A stretch of DNA of 64,000 bases from Alishewanella tabrizica (GTDB lineage: Bacteria > Pseudomonadota > Gammaproteobacteria > Enterobacterales > Alteromonadaceae). Shown piece after piece: positions 45,586 through 55,216 of this stretch. The position numbers and the translations under genes are program-made. Each line of letters starts with the position of its first letter. Position 1 is the stretch's first letter. The notes under the pieces were generated by a model. The model was not told where the DNA came from. It worked only from the letters and a program-made list of their open reading frames with translations, and did no database searches. Location of the stretch: positions 1 through 64,000 of the forward strand of contig NZ_BMYR01000008.1 in NCBI RefSeq assembly GCF_014652375.1, in the 5' to 3' direction.

Positions 45586-47714
45586 AGCTCGTGATCAGCC
45601 TGTTGCAATAAAGAGTGGGCCTGTGCTGCGAAAAACTCGTAAATACTCTGCTGGGAGCGAATATTACGTTTATTTCCACGTTTAACATAGGCATTGGTTT
45701 GCTTAGCGTCAATAGTACGGGCTTTCACGTTATCCCGCCACTGAATATCTAAGGTGCTTAGTACGGTTTGCTTAATTTTTGCATCAAACAGCGGCACACC
45801 CACTTCAACGCGTTGATCAATATTACGTGTCATCCAATCGGCAGAAGACAAATACACATCGGTATCACCGCCATTGTGGAATACATAAACTCGCGTGTGC
45901 TCTAAGAACCGATCTAAAATACTGATAATTTTGATATTTTGGCTTATGCCGGCAATGCCGGGCACTAACGAACACATGCCGCGAATAATCATGCGGATTT
46001 TTACTCCCGCTTGGCTGGCTTTGTAGAGCAGTTGCACAATCTCTTCATCAACCAAATTATTCACTTTAAGGAAAATCTCTGATTTTCGGCCACTTACTGC
46101 GAAATCGATTTCACGCTGAATCAACTGTTGTAACTTGGGGCGGCTCCATGTAGGGGAAACAATTAGATGGTTAAAGACAAATGGCCGGTATGAGTACTGA
46201 ATAAACTCAAATACTTGCTCCACTTCTGCGGTGATCTCTGGATGACAGGTAAACAGGCTCATATCGGTGTAAATACGTGCTGTTTTCTCATTAAAGTTAC
46301 CAGTACCAATGTGGCAATATTTTACGGGCTTGCCTTTTTCTAAACGCGTTATGGCACAAATTTTTGAGTGGATCTTTAATGTGGTTTGGCCAAAAATCAC
46401 CTCTATACCCGCATCGGTCATGCGTCGCGCCCAATTGATATTGTTTTCTTCATCAAAACGCGCTTTTAACTCAACCACAACAGTGACTTTTTTACCATTA
46501 CGTACGGCATCCAGTAAGGAGTGAATCACTCGTGAATGTTTTGCCACCCGGTACATGGTAATTTTGATGTGGGTCACTTTAGGATCGAAAGAGGCTTGCC
46601 GTACCCATTCTGTAAAATAACCAAAGCTGTGGTAAGGGTAATACAGCAAAATATCGCTATTACGTATGGCGTCAAAGGTGGTGGCATGCTGTTCAAAATC
46701 AATGCTTGGCAAGGGTGGCAGAGGCGGGAACTCCATGCTCTGGTGCCCTAAATTGGGAAAGCCAATAAAATCTTTAAAGTTGCGATAACGACTGCCGGCA
46801 ATTAGCGCATCTACTGAGCTTGTTCCTAATTGCTTTGTTAGCACTTTTAGCATTTGCTCTGGCATCGCGGCATCATAAACTAAGCGTGTGGGCTCAGATT
46901 TTAGCCGTTGTCTAATGCCTTTAGACATTTTATCGATCAAGCTCTGATCTAGCGTATCACTGATATTATATTCGGCGTCGCGGGTAAGTTTTAATGAGAA
47001 GGCACAAATGCTGTCAAACTCAAAAAAGCCCTGAAATAGATCGGCAATACAATGGTTAATAATGTCGTCTAATAACAATATTTGCCGACGATAATGCCCA
47101 TTCTTTTTGCGCGTATTTAAATTTAACGGCAGTTCGATAAAACGCGATAATTCTGTTGTTGGTACCTGCACAATGGCATATTCAGGTTTGTTTTGCCCGG
47201 TCATCTCCACCATAAGATAGGTAGTATTATCTTCTAGAATTTTGCCCAGTGACGCGTCGGCGCTAGACAAAATTATTGGCGAGATATGTTTCTTAACTTC
47301 ATTGTTAAAATAGTTTCTTACCCAGGTTGATTGCAGCTCGGTAAGTTTACTGTCATCAATTAATTCGATGTTGTGTTTACGCAGCTCTAACTGAATATCT
47401 AAGTAGATCTTATTAAACTGTTTACCCAGCTGCAGCACTTGGTTCTGAATTTCAATTAATAGCAGTTCTGCATCTTCATGTTCATAGGTTTGATATTTTT
47501 TCAATAAGATACGGCGTTTTACATCGGCCACCCGCACACGGAAAAATTCGTCGAGGTTATTTGAGTAAATCCCCAGAAAACGTAAACGCTCAATAGGCGG
47601 GTTACGGGTATCTGCGGCTTCTTGCAGCACTCTGCCATTAAAGGCTAGCCAGCTGAGTTCTCGTGAAAATAACGGGTATTCTGCTTGGATGATGGGGGTG
47701 TTTTGCTGTTCCAT
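45582..47714 (-). CDS. ppk1: Polyphosphate kinase 1
   Basis: A 710-aa enzyme polymerising ATP gamma-phosphate into polyphosphate at the membrane. Seen: LSWLAFNGRVLQEA near the N-terminus, IKITMYRVA, the active-site His in TLKIHSKICAI, HIGTGNFNEKTA and SSADWMTRNIDQRVEV. GGAGC upstream supports MEQQN as the start. It forms a ppk-ppx operon (4-base overlap) with a strong Pho box upstream, so polyP synthesis is expected to rise in phosphate stress. Confidence 0.96.
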   Translation of the reverse strand: MEQQNTPIIQAEYPLFSRELSWLAFNGRVLQEAADTRNPPIERLRFLGIYSNNLDEFFRVRVADVKRRILLKKYQTYEHEDAELLLIEIQNQVLQLGKQFNKIYLDIQLELRKHNIELIDDSKLTELQSTWVRNYFNNEVKKHISPIILSSADASLGKILEDNTTYLMVEMTGQNKPEYAIVQVPTTELSRFIELPLNLNTRKKNGHYRRQILLLDDIINHCIADLFQGFFEFDSICAFSLKLTRDAEYNISDTLDQSLIDKMSKGIRQRLKSEPTRLVYDAAMPEQMLKVLTKQLGTSSVDALIAGSRYRNFKDFIGFPNLGHQSMEFPPLPPLPSIDFEQHATTFDAIRNSDILLYYPYHSFGYFTEWVRQASFDPKVTHIKITMYRVAKHSRVIHSLLDAVRNGKKVTVVVELKARFDEENNINWARRMTDAGIEVIFGQTTLKIHSKICAITRLEKGKPVKYCHIGTGNFNEKTARIYTDMSLFTCHPEITAEVEQVFEFIQYSYRPFVFNHLIVSPTWSRPKLQQLIQREIDFAVSGRKSEIFLKVNNLVDEEIVQLLYKASQAGVKIRMIIRGMCSLVPGIAGISQNIKIISILDRFLEHTRVYVFHNGGDTDVYLSSADWMTRNIDQRVEVGVPLFDAKIKQTVLSTLDIQWRDNVKARTIDAKQTNAYVKRGNKRNIRSQQSIYEFFAAQAHSLLQQADHEL

Positions 47715-47760
47715 TGATTTTGCTCCTGCTAACTGCCTGCAAAGCACTCTATTTCATTTT

Positions 47761-47779
47761 TATGACAGAGCAATGACAG
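47761..47779 (-). promoter_or_regulatory. Pho box upstream of ppk
   Basis: On the - strand two exact CTGTCAT half-sites lie 11 bases apart, separated by TGCT and followed by AAAAA. It is the best-matching site in the window, 48 bases before the ppk start. Confidence 0.85.
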
Positions 47780-47803
47780 CTTCAGCGCATTGCTCATGAC
47801 ATA

Positions 47804-48301
47804 TTATTCTAAATCAACTACGATATCGGTAGCGATGGCCTCAAGTGCGGCGATAATTTCATCACGATGTAAACCCGCCGGTAATTGCACGGTCGCTTCA
47901 GCATGGAATAAAGGGACTCCCCAATTAGGTGCGCTTTGTTTATTACTTTCAAAGGCAACAATATTCGCTCCTTTATGGCTAATGATGCTGGATAATTCAG
48001 CAACAATACCTGGACGATCATTCCCGGTGACGACAAAACGCAATTGCTGATCTAAATTAAATTCGGTGTTTTCACCTTGCTGCACTTTTATGTCTAAATC
48101 GGTTATCTGTTGCAAGGCCGCCGTCAATGCGGCAAGATCGGTTTCAGCCACTTCAATTTGAACAATACCGGCGAAATAGCCTGCTAAGTGACTTAAATTG
48201 CTGGCCATCCAGTTACCTTGATGAGCATTAATCACTTGTGCTAATTGTTTTACCAAACCGGCTTTATCTTTACCTATAATGGTAAGTACTAACTGCTTCA
48301 T
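47804..48301 (-). CDS. gcvR: Glycine cleavage system regulator GcvR-like ACT protein
   Basis: A 165-aa cytoplasmic protein with two ACT domains (about 2-75 and 88-160), with the motifs LVLTIIGKDKAGLV and VVTGNDRPGIVAEL. In E. coli GcvR restrains GcvA and responds to glycine; that role is transferred from the family. The gene lies on the same strand as ppk, upstream of the ppk Pho box. No phosphate link is visible. Confidence 0.8.
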   Translation of the reverse strand: MKQLVLTIIGKDKAGLVKQLAQVINAHQGNWMASNLSHLAGYFAGIVQIEVAETDLAALTAALQQITDLDIKVQQGENTEFNLDQQLRFVVTGNDRPGIVAELSSIISHKGANIVAFESNKQSAPNWGVPLFHAEATVQLPAGLHRDEIIAALEAIATDIVVDLE

Positions 48302-48443
48302 TCTGTGTGCTTCCTCATTAAGTTTGGCGCTAACAGTTTGTTTCTATTAAGTGTTAAGAGTGTAGCTGTAACTAGATGTTTTTAAAGTCCTCCGGCCATT
48401 TTATTTCAAAAAATAATCTTGAAAAGGTGATGTGCGCTAGTCG

Positions 48444-48462
48444 CTGTCATATGGCTGCGTTA
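48444..48462 (+). promoter_or_regulatory. Pho-box candidate upstream of the second pstS
   Basis: CTGTCAT (exact) and CTGCGTT (poor) lie 11 bases apart with an ATGG spacer, 48 bases before the start codon. Confidence 0.5.
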
Positions 48463-48509
48463 GTATGGAAGCGGTTCTCCGCCGTTTAATGTTATTGGAT
48501 GCGTAATAA

Positions 48510-49559
48510 ATGCGACTTAGCTGGTTTATATTACTGGGGTTTCTGTTTAATGGTATGCCGGTGCTAGGCGAGCAAACAGATAACCCGATGCAGCCTGAAC
48601 CGCTGATTGTAGTGCAAATAGACGAAAATAATCTATCTGTTGTTGAAGCGGTGCCGATTAACACTAACTCGGTGAATGCTGAAGCGATTAACGTCCCTCA
48701 ATTAGCGGGCACCCTGTCGAGTACGGGATCTGACACCTTGCATAATATGATGATGCTCTGGCGCAGAGCTTTTGTTGAAATGCATCCCCAAGTCAATTTG
48801 CAAATACAAAGTAGCGGCTCTGCCACCGCACCTGTTGCGTTATTAGAAGGCACAGCCAGTTTTGGCCCGATGAGTCGCCCCATGCTAAGTGGTGAGCAGC
48901 AACGCTTTCGGCATAAGTTTGGCTACGAGGCCTATGCCGTTCCAGTAGCATTAGATATGTTAGCCATTTATGTACACCAAGATAATCCGTTACAACACAT
49001 TAGTATGGCTGAGCTTGATGCTATTTATGCACAAAACCGGCGCTGCGGTTATTTGCCAAGCAAGCGTAATTGGGGCGATTTGGGATTAACCGGTGTTTGG
49101 CAAAGCCGACCTATTGCAGTGTACGGCCGTAACCCCGCGTCGGGTACCTATGCGTTTTTCCGCCAAAAAGCGTTGTGTAATGATGATTTTCAGCATGATG
49201 TCCAGCAATTGCCAGGGGCCGCCGCGGTGGTACGAGCTGTGAGTTTAAGCGTCAATGGGTTAGGGTATTCTGGTTTTGGTCAGCAAATCGCGGGTGTAAA
49301 AATGTTAGCAATTAGCCATACTCCCGATGCTACGGCCATATTACCCTCAGCCGAACAGGCGTTATCGGGTGCTTATCCTTTGGCTCGATTACTTTACATT
49401 TATGTTAATAAATCTCCCGAGTTACCATTGCCACGTGCTGAGCGAGAATTTATTCGTTTTATCTTGTCTGCTGAAGGCCAGCAATTACTCAGTAATGATG
49501 GTTTAGTCCCCATACCATTATCGCTCGCGGCTGAGATTCGACAGGAGTTGGGCTTATGA
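48510..49559 (+). CDS. PstS-like phosphate-binding protein (second system)
   Basis: A 349-aa exported protein (signal peptide about 1-21) of the PstS/periplasmic-binding class. LSSTGSDTL and QSSGSATAPVALLEG correspond to the Pi-binding loops, and YAVPVALDMLAIYV and YGRNPASGTYAFF follow. An acidic linker of about 55 residues lies between the signal and the domain. Its stop overlaps the next permease start (ATGA). It differs clearly from the first PstS, so the operons probably have separate histories. Confidence 0.87.
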   Translation: MRLSWFILLGFLFNGMPVLGEQTDNPMQPEPLIVVQIDENNLSVVEAVPINTNSVNAEAINVPQLAGTLSSTGSDTLHNMMMLWRRAFVEMHPQVNLQIQSSGSATAPVALLEGTASFGPMSRPMLSGEQQRFRHKFGYEAYAVPVALDMLAIYVHQDNPLQHISMAELDAIYAQNRRCGYLPSKRNWGDLGLTGVWQSRPIAVYGRNPASGTYAFFRQKALCNDDFQHDVQQLPGAAAVVRAVSLSVNGLGYSGFGQQIAGVKMLAISHTPDATAILPSAEQALSGAYPLARLLYIYVNKSPELPLPRAEREFIRFILSAEGQQLLSNDGLVPIPLSLAAEIRQELGL

Positions 49560-51457
49560 TACCGCGAGAGAATTCATCCCCTCGAGTAAGTGGTTTACCT
49601 GCGCAAGCCAAACGGCGGAAAAATGCTTTGAGGCGTCGCGCATGGGATATCTTATGGTATGGTTTAATTAGCTTAGCCGGTTTCACGGTTATTGCCGCCT
49701 TATTAGCTATTTTTTTGTATTTGTTCTCTGAAGTACTGCCCTTACTAAAACCCGTCTCAGCGGAGTTTCGGCCCTTAGATCCTGTCGCGCAATTGCAAGA
49801 TAAGTTACATACGCCTGCGCCCAAATCTGCCGCATTGCACGCACCAGATCAACCACACGCCTTACTCAATAGTGCGCATCTAGAACCTGGTTTTCAGGCT
49901 GACTTTCAGCTTATCGATGCAGCACAACGCTATGCCATTTTGGCGAAAGAAAATGGTGAAGTTTGTTTAATGTCATTACAGTCGTCGCAGGCTAACTGCT
50001 CGAAACGTTTATCGGTAACGGATCGAACGGTAACCTTAACCGCGATGGTGTGGCTTGCGGGGCAACAGAGTGTGATAACGGGAGACAGCGCTGGCCAATT
50101 AAAACAATGGTTTTTATTGGCTGATGCACAAGGGCAGGTTAGATTAAGTTGGATCAAGCCCTTTGCCACTCGCGCGGCCGCGATTGTGAGTATTCGTCCT
50201 GAACACGGGCGTAGTGGATTTGCTGTATTGGATGCTAACGGGGAGCTAAGTGTATTTTACAGTACATTAAGCCGTCCATTGTGGCAAGGTAAGGCACCTA
50301 GCTTACTGGCACCTTTATCTACTATAACAACACTTCAATTTACGGCAAATAATGCACAGCTATGGCTTTATGCGCACGAGCAACCGGTTGGGTACTTCGA
50401 TATAAATAATAAACACCCAGAGATATCTTGGCGTACGTTATGGCAAAAAGTCTGGTATGAAAGTTGGCAACAGCCTGAGTATGTTTGGCAAAGTAGCAGT
50501 GGGGCAGAGCTGTATCAGGGAAAGTATTCGCTGGTTCCATTAACTTTTGGCACCTTAAAAGCCGCCTTTTATGCCATGTTATTTGCAGTGCCATTAGCGA
50601 TCTTAGCTGCAATTTACAGTGTGTGTTTTTTAGCCGAACCATTGCGCAGTCGCTTAAGCCAATTAATTGAACTGCTTGCGTTATTTCCCACCGTGATTAT
50701 TGGTTTTTTAGCGGCTATTTGGTTAGCCCCCGCGTTAGAGCGGCATTTGTTGGCCTTTTTAGTATTTTTTCTGTTAACGCCATTGCTCGTATTTGGTTTA
50801 GCCAAGTGCTGGCCTTGGTTACCAAAAGGATTGCAGCAGCCGATAGGCAGCCTGTATACGCTTGGCATCATGCTGCTGGTATTGCTGATCAGCGCTGGTA
50901 TTGCTTTAGCGTTAAGTAACGGCATAGAACAGGCAATATTAGGTGAACAATTTCACTTTTGGTTAAATCAACAAGGGGTGGCGTATCAGCAGCGTAATGC
51001 GCTAGTGGTGGGGGTGGCCATGGGGTTCGCGACATTACCTATCGTGTATAGTCTAAGCTACGATGCGTTAGCACAAATACCCAGACAATTAACGCTGGGT
51101 GCCTATGCTTTGGGCGCAAATCAATGGCAGGTTGTGCAGCGAATTATGTTACCTGTGGCCGCGCCCGGAATTATTGCCGCGTGCATGTTAGGCTTAACCA
51201 GAGCAATAGGCGAAACCATGATCATTCTTATGGCGACCGGCAATAATCCTATTACTAATTTCAATTTATTTGAGGGCTTACGCAGCCTTACCGCGACATT
51301 AGCCATTGAATTGCCTGAGGCGGCTGTGAATAGTAGTCATTATCGCGTGCTATTCTTGGTAGCGATCTTATTGTTTATTTTTACCTTTACCTGCAACACC
51401 CTAGCCGATTTGGTTCGCCAGCGCTTAAGACAAAAACTTAAGAGGTTGGAGTCATGA
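49556..51457 (+). CDS. PstC-type permease with large periplasmic insert (second system)
   Basis: A 633-aa permease, about twice the length of enterobacterial PstC. After a first helix (about 36-62), some 260 residues of beta-rich sequence face the periplasm, with WD40-like stretches (VITGDSAGQLKQWF, FAVLDANGELSVFY). The permease core follows, with TFGTLKAAFYAMLFAVPLA, the coupling loop LGANQWQVVQRIMLPVAAPG and AIGETMIILMATG. Long PstC homologues of this kind occur in other gammaproteobacteria (general knowledge). It overlaps both neighbours by 4 bases. Confidence 0.88.
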   Translation: MIPRENSSPRVSGLPAQAKRRKNALRRRAWDILWYGLISLAGFTVIAALLAIFLYLFSEVLPLLKPVSAEFRPLDPVAQLQDKLHTPAPKSAALHAPDQPHALLNSAHLEPGFQADFQLIDAAQRYAILAKENGEVCLMSLQSSQANCSKRLSVTDRTVTLTAMVWLAGQQSVITGDSAGQLKQWFLLADAQGQVRLSWIKPFATRAAAIVSIRPEHGRSGFAVLDANGELSVFYSTLSRPLWQGKAPSLLAPLSTITTLQFTANNAQLWLYAHEQPVGYFDINNKHPEISWRTLWQKVWYESWQQPEYVWQSSSGAELYQGKYSLVPLTFGTLKAAFYAMLFAVPLAILAAIYSVCFLAEPLRSRLSQLIELLALFPTVIIGFLAAIWLAPALERHLLAFLVFFLLTPLLVFGLAKCWPWLPKGLQQPIGSLYTLGIMLLVLLISAGIALALSNGIEQAILGEQFHFWLNQQGVAYQQRNALVVGVAMGFATLPIVYSLSYDALAQIPRQLTLGAYALGANQWQVVQRIMLPVAAPGIIAACMLGLTRAIGETMIILMATGNNPITNFNLFEGLRSLTATLAIELPEAAVNSSHYRVLFLVAILLFIFTFTCNTLADLVRQRLRQKLKRLES

Positions 51458-52809
51458 ATCAATCTGCGCTGCAGGGACGTTTGCTATATTGCTTTTCTGC
51501 ACTATCAACGGCATTTATTTTGTTAATGTTACTGTTGCTTTCTTTATTGATGTTAAGCCGTGGCCTAAGCCTTTTTTGGCCTGCTGAGCTAGTACAATTC
51601 CGCTATCAAGAGGGGGCTAATACCTTTCTAGTGGCAGGAGAGGTGATTAGTAAGCAGCGACTGAGCCTGCAGCAGCAAGCCGATGCGGGCTATACCGACG
51701 TGGGTGACGGTGAGCGTATTTTAGTGAAACAAGGATATACCGCACCGGGGCAACCCAGTTTTCGTTGGTATTGGCAGACGCATATCAGTGAATTGCACTA
51801 TCCTGCTGAGCTCAGTGTAGTGCGCGTGCCAAGTTTGGGGGAGCTTTATGGGTACATGCAGCAAAGTGATGCGGGGTACCATACCTTCCAGTGGCTATCA
51901 GGTAACACTGTGACACTGGCGACAGAAGATATTGAACTACATCTTCAACCAAATCAGCTTACGTGGCTGGATAAGCTGAAGGTATTTGCCACAGAATGGT
52001 GGCAATTCTTAAGTCGTGAACCACGATCGGCTAACAGTGCCGGTGGTATTGGACCCGCCATTGTGGGCACCTTGGTATCGGTGATGTTGATGGCGCTATT
52101 AGTGGCGCCGATTGGCGTAATGGCAGGGATTTATTTACACGAGTATGCCAAAGATGGGCGGTTTGTGCGATTAGTTAGAATCAGCGTACACAATTTAGCC
52201 GGTGTCCCGTCGGTGGTCTTTGGTGTATTTGGTTTAGGTTTTTTTGTGTATGTGCTGGGTGGCAGTATTGATCAGCTCTTTTATGCTGAACGTTTGCCAC
52301 AGCCAACGTTTGGAACCCCAGGATTAATTTGGGTTTCGTTAACCTTGGCATTGTTGACATTGCCGATCGTGATTGTGGCTACTGAGGAGGGATTGGCTCG
52401 GGTGCCAATGAGCTTGCGTTTAGGCGGTTATGCTGTAGGTGCTACCAAAGCTGAGGTATTACGGAAATTAATCTTGCCACTTGCCAAACCCGCGATGCTC
52501 ACTGGCGTAGTATTAGCTATTTCAAGAGCTGCGGGGGAAGTCGCCCCGTTAATTTTTGTTGGTGTAGTAAAATATGCCCCCAGTTTGCCAATCAGTTCAG
52601 AGTGGCCTTTTATACATACAAATCAACAAATTATGAGCTTAGGCTTTCAAATTTATGATGTTGGCTTACAAAGCTCAAATGCGGATGCCGCGGAGCCTAG
52701 AGTGTATGCTATTGCTTTGGTGCTGTTGTTTATTATTGGCAGTTTAAATGTGATCGCAATGCGCTTACGGCAGCGTTATCGGTCACAGTTGCGTGATGTT
52801 CAGTTGTAG
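51454..52809 (+). CDS. PstA-type permease (second system)
   Basis: A 451-aa permease: one N-terminal helix (about 15-38), a periplasmic loop of about 150 residues, then a transmembrane core beginning GGIGPAIVGTLVSVMLMALL. The coupling loop reads VGATKAEVLRKLILPLAKPA and is followed by AISRAAGEVAPLI. Its start overlaps the previous stop (ATGA). A Pho-box candidate begins at its stop codon. Confidence 0.9.
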   Translation: MNQSALQGRLLYCFSALSTAFILLMLLLLSLLMLSRGLSLFWPAELVQFRYQEGANTFLVAGEVISKQRLSLQQQADAGYTDVGDGERILVKQGYTAPGQPSFRWYWQTHISELHYPAELSVVRVPSLGELYGYMQQSDAGYHTFQWLSGNTVTLATEDIELHLQPNQLTWLDKLKVFATEWWQFLSREPRSANSAGGIGPAIVGTLVSVMLMALLVAPIGVMAGIYLHEYAKDGRFVRLVRISVHNLAGVPSVVFGVFGLGFFVYVLGGSIDQLFYAERLPQPTFGTPGLIWVSLTLALLTLPIVIVATEEGLARVPMSLRLGGYAVGATKAEVLRKLILPLAKPAMLTGVVLAISRAAGEVAPLIFVGVVKYAPSLPISSEWPFIHTNQQIMSLGFQIYDVGLQSSNADAAEPRVYAIALVLLFIIGSLNVIAMRLRQRYRSQLRDVQL

Positions 52810-52827
52810 TTTCATAAAAGTGTCATA
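52809..52827 (+). promoter_or_regulatory. Internal Pho box before the second pstB
   Basis: GTTTCAT and GTGTCAT half-sites are 11 bases apart with an AAAA spacer, just past the second pstA stop and 14 bases before the pstB start. It shares 21 identical bases with the phoB site, so a separate promoter or a shared control is possible. Confidence 0.65.
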
Positions 52828-52840
52828 ATTGGGAGTTAAG

Positions 52841-53614
52841 ATGTCTTTGGATATCGATGTAAAAATAAAGATGTCTGCTCATAATTTGTCAGTTAATTTT
52901 GCTGGCAAAAAAGTGCTAGATAACATCAGTTTAGACATTCCAGCCAACAAAGTCACGGCCCTTATTGGACCTTCTGGTTGCGGTAAATCCAGCTTGCTGC
53001 GTAGCTTTAATCGTATGAACGAGCTGTTAGAGGATACCCAAACCGAAGGAGAAGTATTATTGGACGGCTCCAATATTTATCGTGCAGGTTGGGATTTAGC
53101 TGAATTACGACGCCGGGTCGGGATAGTGTTTCAAAAGCCTAATCCTTTTCCTTTGTCTATTTATGAAAATGTGGCCTTTGGGCTAAGATTGCAAGGTGTG
53201 AATAGCGCACGGGAGTTGGATGTTTTAGTCTGTGATGCGTTAGAAAAAGCGGCGCTATGGCAAGAGGTTAAACATCGTTTGTACGAAAATGCGTTAACCT
53301 TGTCGGGTGGACAGCAGCAACGCCTCGTGATTGCTAGGGCCATTGCAATTGAGCCAGAAGTGCTATTATTAGATGAACCAGCATCAGCGCTTGATCCTAT
53401 TTCCACACTGAAGATTGAAGAGCTTATTTACGCGTTAAAGCAAGAGTACACCATTGTTATTGTTACGCATAATATGCAACAAGCGGCACGTGTGTCTGAT
53501 TTCACTGCATTTATGAATTTAGGCCAATTAGTTGAATTTAATGCAACTAATAAAATTTTTACCGATCCAAATGAGTCGCAAACAGAAGATTATATTACCG
53601 GACGCTTTGGCTAG
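52841..53614 (+). CDS. pstB: Phosphate ABC transporter ATPase PstB (second system)
   Basis: A 257-aa ATPase with Walker [10 protein letters not shown], signature [10 protein letters not shown], Walker [14 protein letters not shown] and the PstB tail [15 protein letters not shown] lies 5 bases before the chosen ATG; a TTG four codons upstream is unlikely. It is close in sequence to the first PstB. phoU follows, so this operon carries the PhoU signalling partner. Confidence 0.94.
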   Translation: MSLDIDVKIKMSAHNLSVNFAGKKVLDNISLDIPANKVTALIGPSGCGKSSLLRSFNRMNELLEDTQTEGEVLLDGSNIYRAGWDLAELRRRVGIVFQKPNPFPLSIYENVAFGLRLQGVNSARELDVLVCDALEKAALWQEVKHRLYENALTLSGGQQQRLVIARAIAIEPEVLLLDEPASALDPISTLKIEELIYALKQEYTIVIVTHNMQQAARVSDFTAFMNLGQLVEFNATNKIFTDPNESQTEDYITGRFG

Positions 53615-53661
53615 ATGTTCAGCCTTTGCGATGCCACTTAGAGAGCGCGGGGAGTTACACC

Positions 53662-54372
53662 ATGGATAAACTGAATTTATCAAAGCATATTTCCAGCCAG
53701 TTTAATGAAGAGCTGGAACAAATTAGAAATCATGTGATGTCAATGGGTGGCTTAATTGAACGGCAGCTCTATGATGCACTTACGGCTATTGCCAATAATG
53801 ACAGTGAGTTGGCTCAGCAAGTCATTGAAAATGATTTAAAAGTTAATGATTGGGAACTGCAAATCGATAAAGAATGTACCCGAGTTATTGCCAAACGGCA
53901 ACCAGCAGCCAGCGATCTTCGCCTTATTATGGCCATTTTGAAAAGTATTGCGGACTTAGAACGCATTGGTGATGAAACACGGCGTATTGCCAAGGTAGCG
54001 TTGGAATCGTTTAATAGTGATCAACAAGATTTATTGGTTAATTTAGATAATTTAGGTCGCCATGTTGCGCAGATGCTGCATGATGTATTAGACGCTTTTG
54101 CCCGGATGGATGTGGAAGCGGCATTAACCGTACACAAAGAAGATAAAAAAGTGGATCGGGAATATGAAGCCATTACCCGTCAATTGATGACTTATATGAT
54201 TGAAGATCCACGTTCAATTCCAAAAATTATGAATGTGCTTTGGTCTGCGCGTTCTCTAGAGCGAATTGGTGATCGTTGTAAAAACTTATCTGAATACATT
54301 ATTTTCTTTGTAAAAGGCAAAGTAGTACGCCACAGCAGCGAAGAAAAATTAGAGCAAGAAGTACGTAGTTAA
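53662..54372 (+). CDS. phoU: Phosphate signalling protein PhoU
   Basis: A 236-aa cytoplasmic protein made of two three-helix PhoU repeats (about 20-115 and 125-225). Metal-binding-type acidic motifs are visible: [12 protein letters not shown] and [15 protein letters not shown]. It links Pst activity to PhoR repression. GGGGAG supports MDKLNL as start; the upstream 12 codons are excluded. It is the last gene of the second pst operon. Confidence 0.95.
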   Translation: MDKLNLSKHISSQFNEELEQIRNHVMSMGGLIERQLYDALTAIANNDSELAQQVIENDLKVNDWELQIDKECTRVIAKRQPAASDLRLIMAILKSIADLERIGDETRRIAKVALESFNSDQQDLLVNLDNLGRHVAQMLHDVLDAFARMDVEAALTVHKEDKKVDREYEAITRQLMTYMIEDPRSIPKIMNVLWSARSLERIGDRCKNLSEYIIFFVKGKVVRHSSEEKLEQEVRS

Positions 54373-54521
54373 TCTTTTCACTATCTCCTCGCTTTTCCAT
54401 GACTCCTTAGCCACACTTCTGGCTGAGGAGCATGGTATTTCTGTATATTTCATTTTTATTGCAGTTTGATTACGGTTACAATGCGCGCCGACTAAAGTCA
54501 TTCAACATCATGAGGCCTTTT

Positions 54522-55199
54522 ATGCCCGCTAATACTTTTTTATCTGTGTTTGCTAAATCGCCGATAAAACCCATCGAAGAGCATATCCGTAAGGTACACC
54601 AAGCAAGTGAGCAGCTGCTGCCTTTCTTTGCGGCGGTGTATGAAAAAGATTGGGTACTAGCTGCTGATATTCGCAAAAATATTGTGGCGTTTGAAAAAGA
54701 CGCAGATAAGTTAAAACGCGAAATTCGGATTAACTTACCGCGTGGCTTATTTCTACCCGTAGATCGAACCGATATTTTAGAGCTAGTCGCTCAACAAGAT
54801 AAAATCGCTAATAAAGCCAAAGATATTTCAGGAAGGGTATTAGGACGAGAGTTAGAAATTCCGCCAAGTATTCAAACTGAGTTTACGTTATACGTTCAGC
54901 GTTGTGTTGATGCTACTGAAATGGCGTCGCAAGTTATCAACGAATTAGATGAGTTACTTGAGACCGGTTTCCGAGGGCGTGAAGTGAATTTGGTCATCAA
55001 AATGGTCGAGCAACTAGATGCCATTGAACATGATACCGATGAAATGCAAATCAAGCTACGCAAGGCATTGCGGTTGGCCGAGAAGGATCTTAATCCGGTA
55101 GATGTGATGTTTTTATATCGCACATTGGAATGGTTGGGCGACTTAGCAGATGTCGCACTTCGTGTTGGTTCTCGTCTTGAAATTATGCTCGCCCGCTAA
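54522..55199 (+). CDS. DUF47 (PhoU-like) protein, probable Pit partner
   Basis: A 225-aa protein of the DUF47/TIGR00153 PhoU-like family: helical, with AKSPIKPIEEHI near the N-terminus and DVMFLYRTLEWLGDLADVA near the C-terminus. MPANTFL is chosen because GAGG lies 6 bases upstream; further upstream codons encode an unlikely hydrophobic stretch. In many bacteria such genes sit before pit and are thought to modulate Pit transporters. It starts 18 bases before pit. Confidence 0.88.
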   Translation: MPANTFLSVFAKSPIKPIEEHIRKVHQASEQLLPFFAAVYEKDWVLAADIRKNIVAFEKDADKLKREIRINLPRGLFLPVDRTDILELVAQQDKIANKAKDISGRVLGRELEIPPSIQTEFTLYVQRCVDATEMASQVINELDELLETGFRGREVNLVIKMVEQLDAIEHDTDEMQIKLRKALRLAEKDLNPVDVMFLYRTLEWLGDLADVALRVGSRLEIMLAR

Positions 55200-55216
55200 C
55201 CTTACAGGTATTTGTT

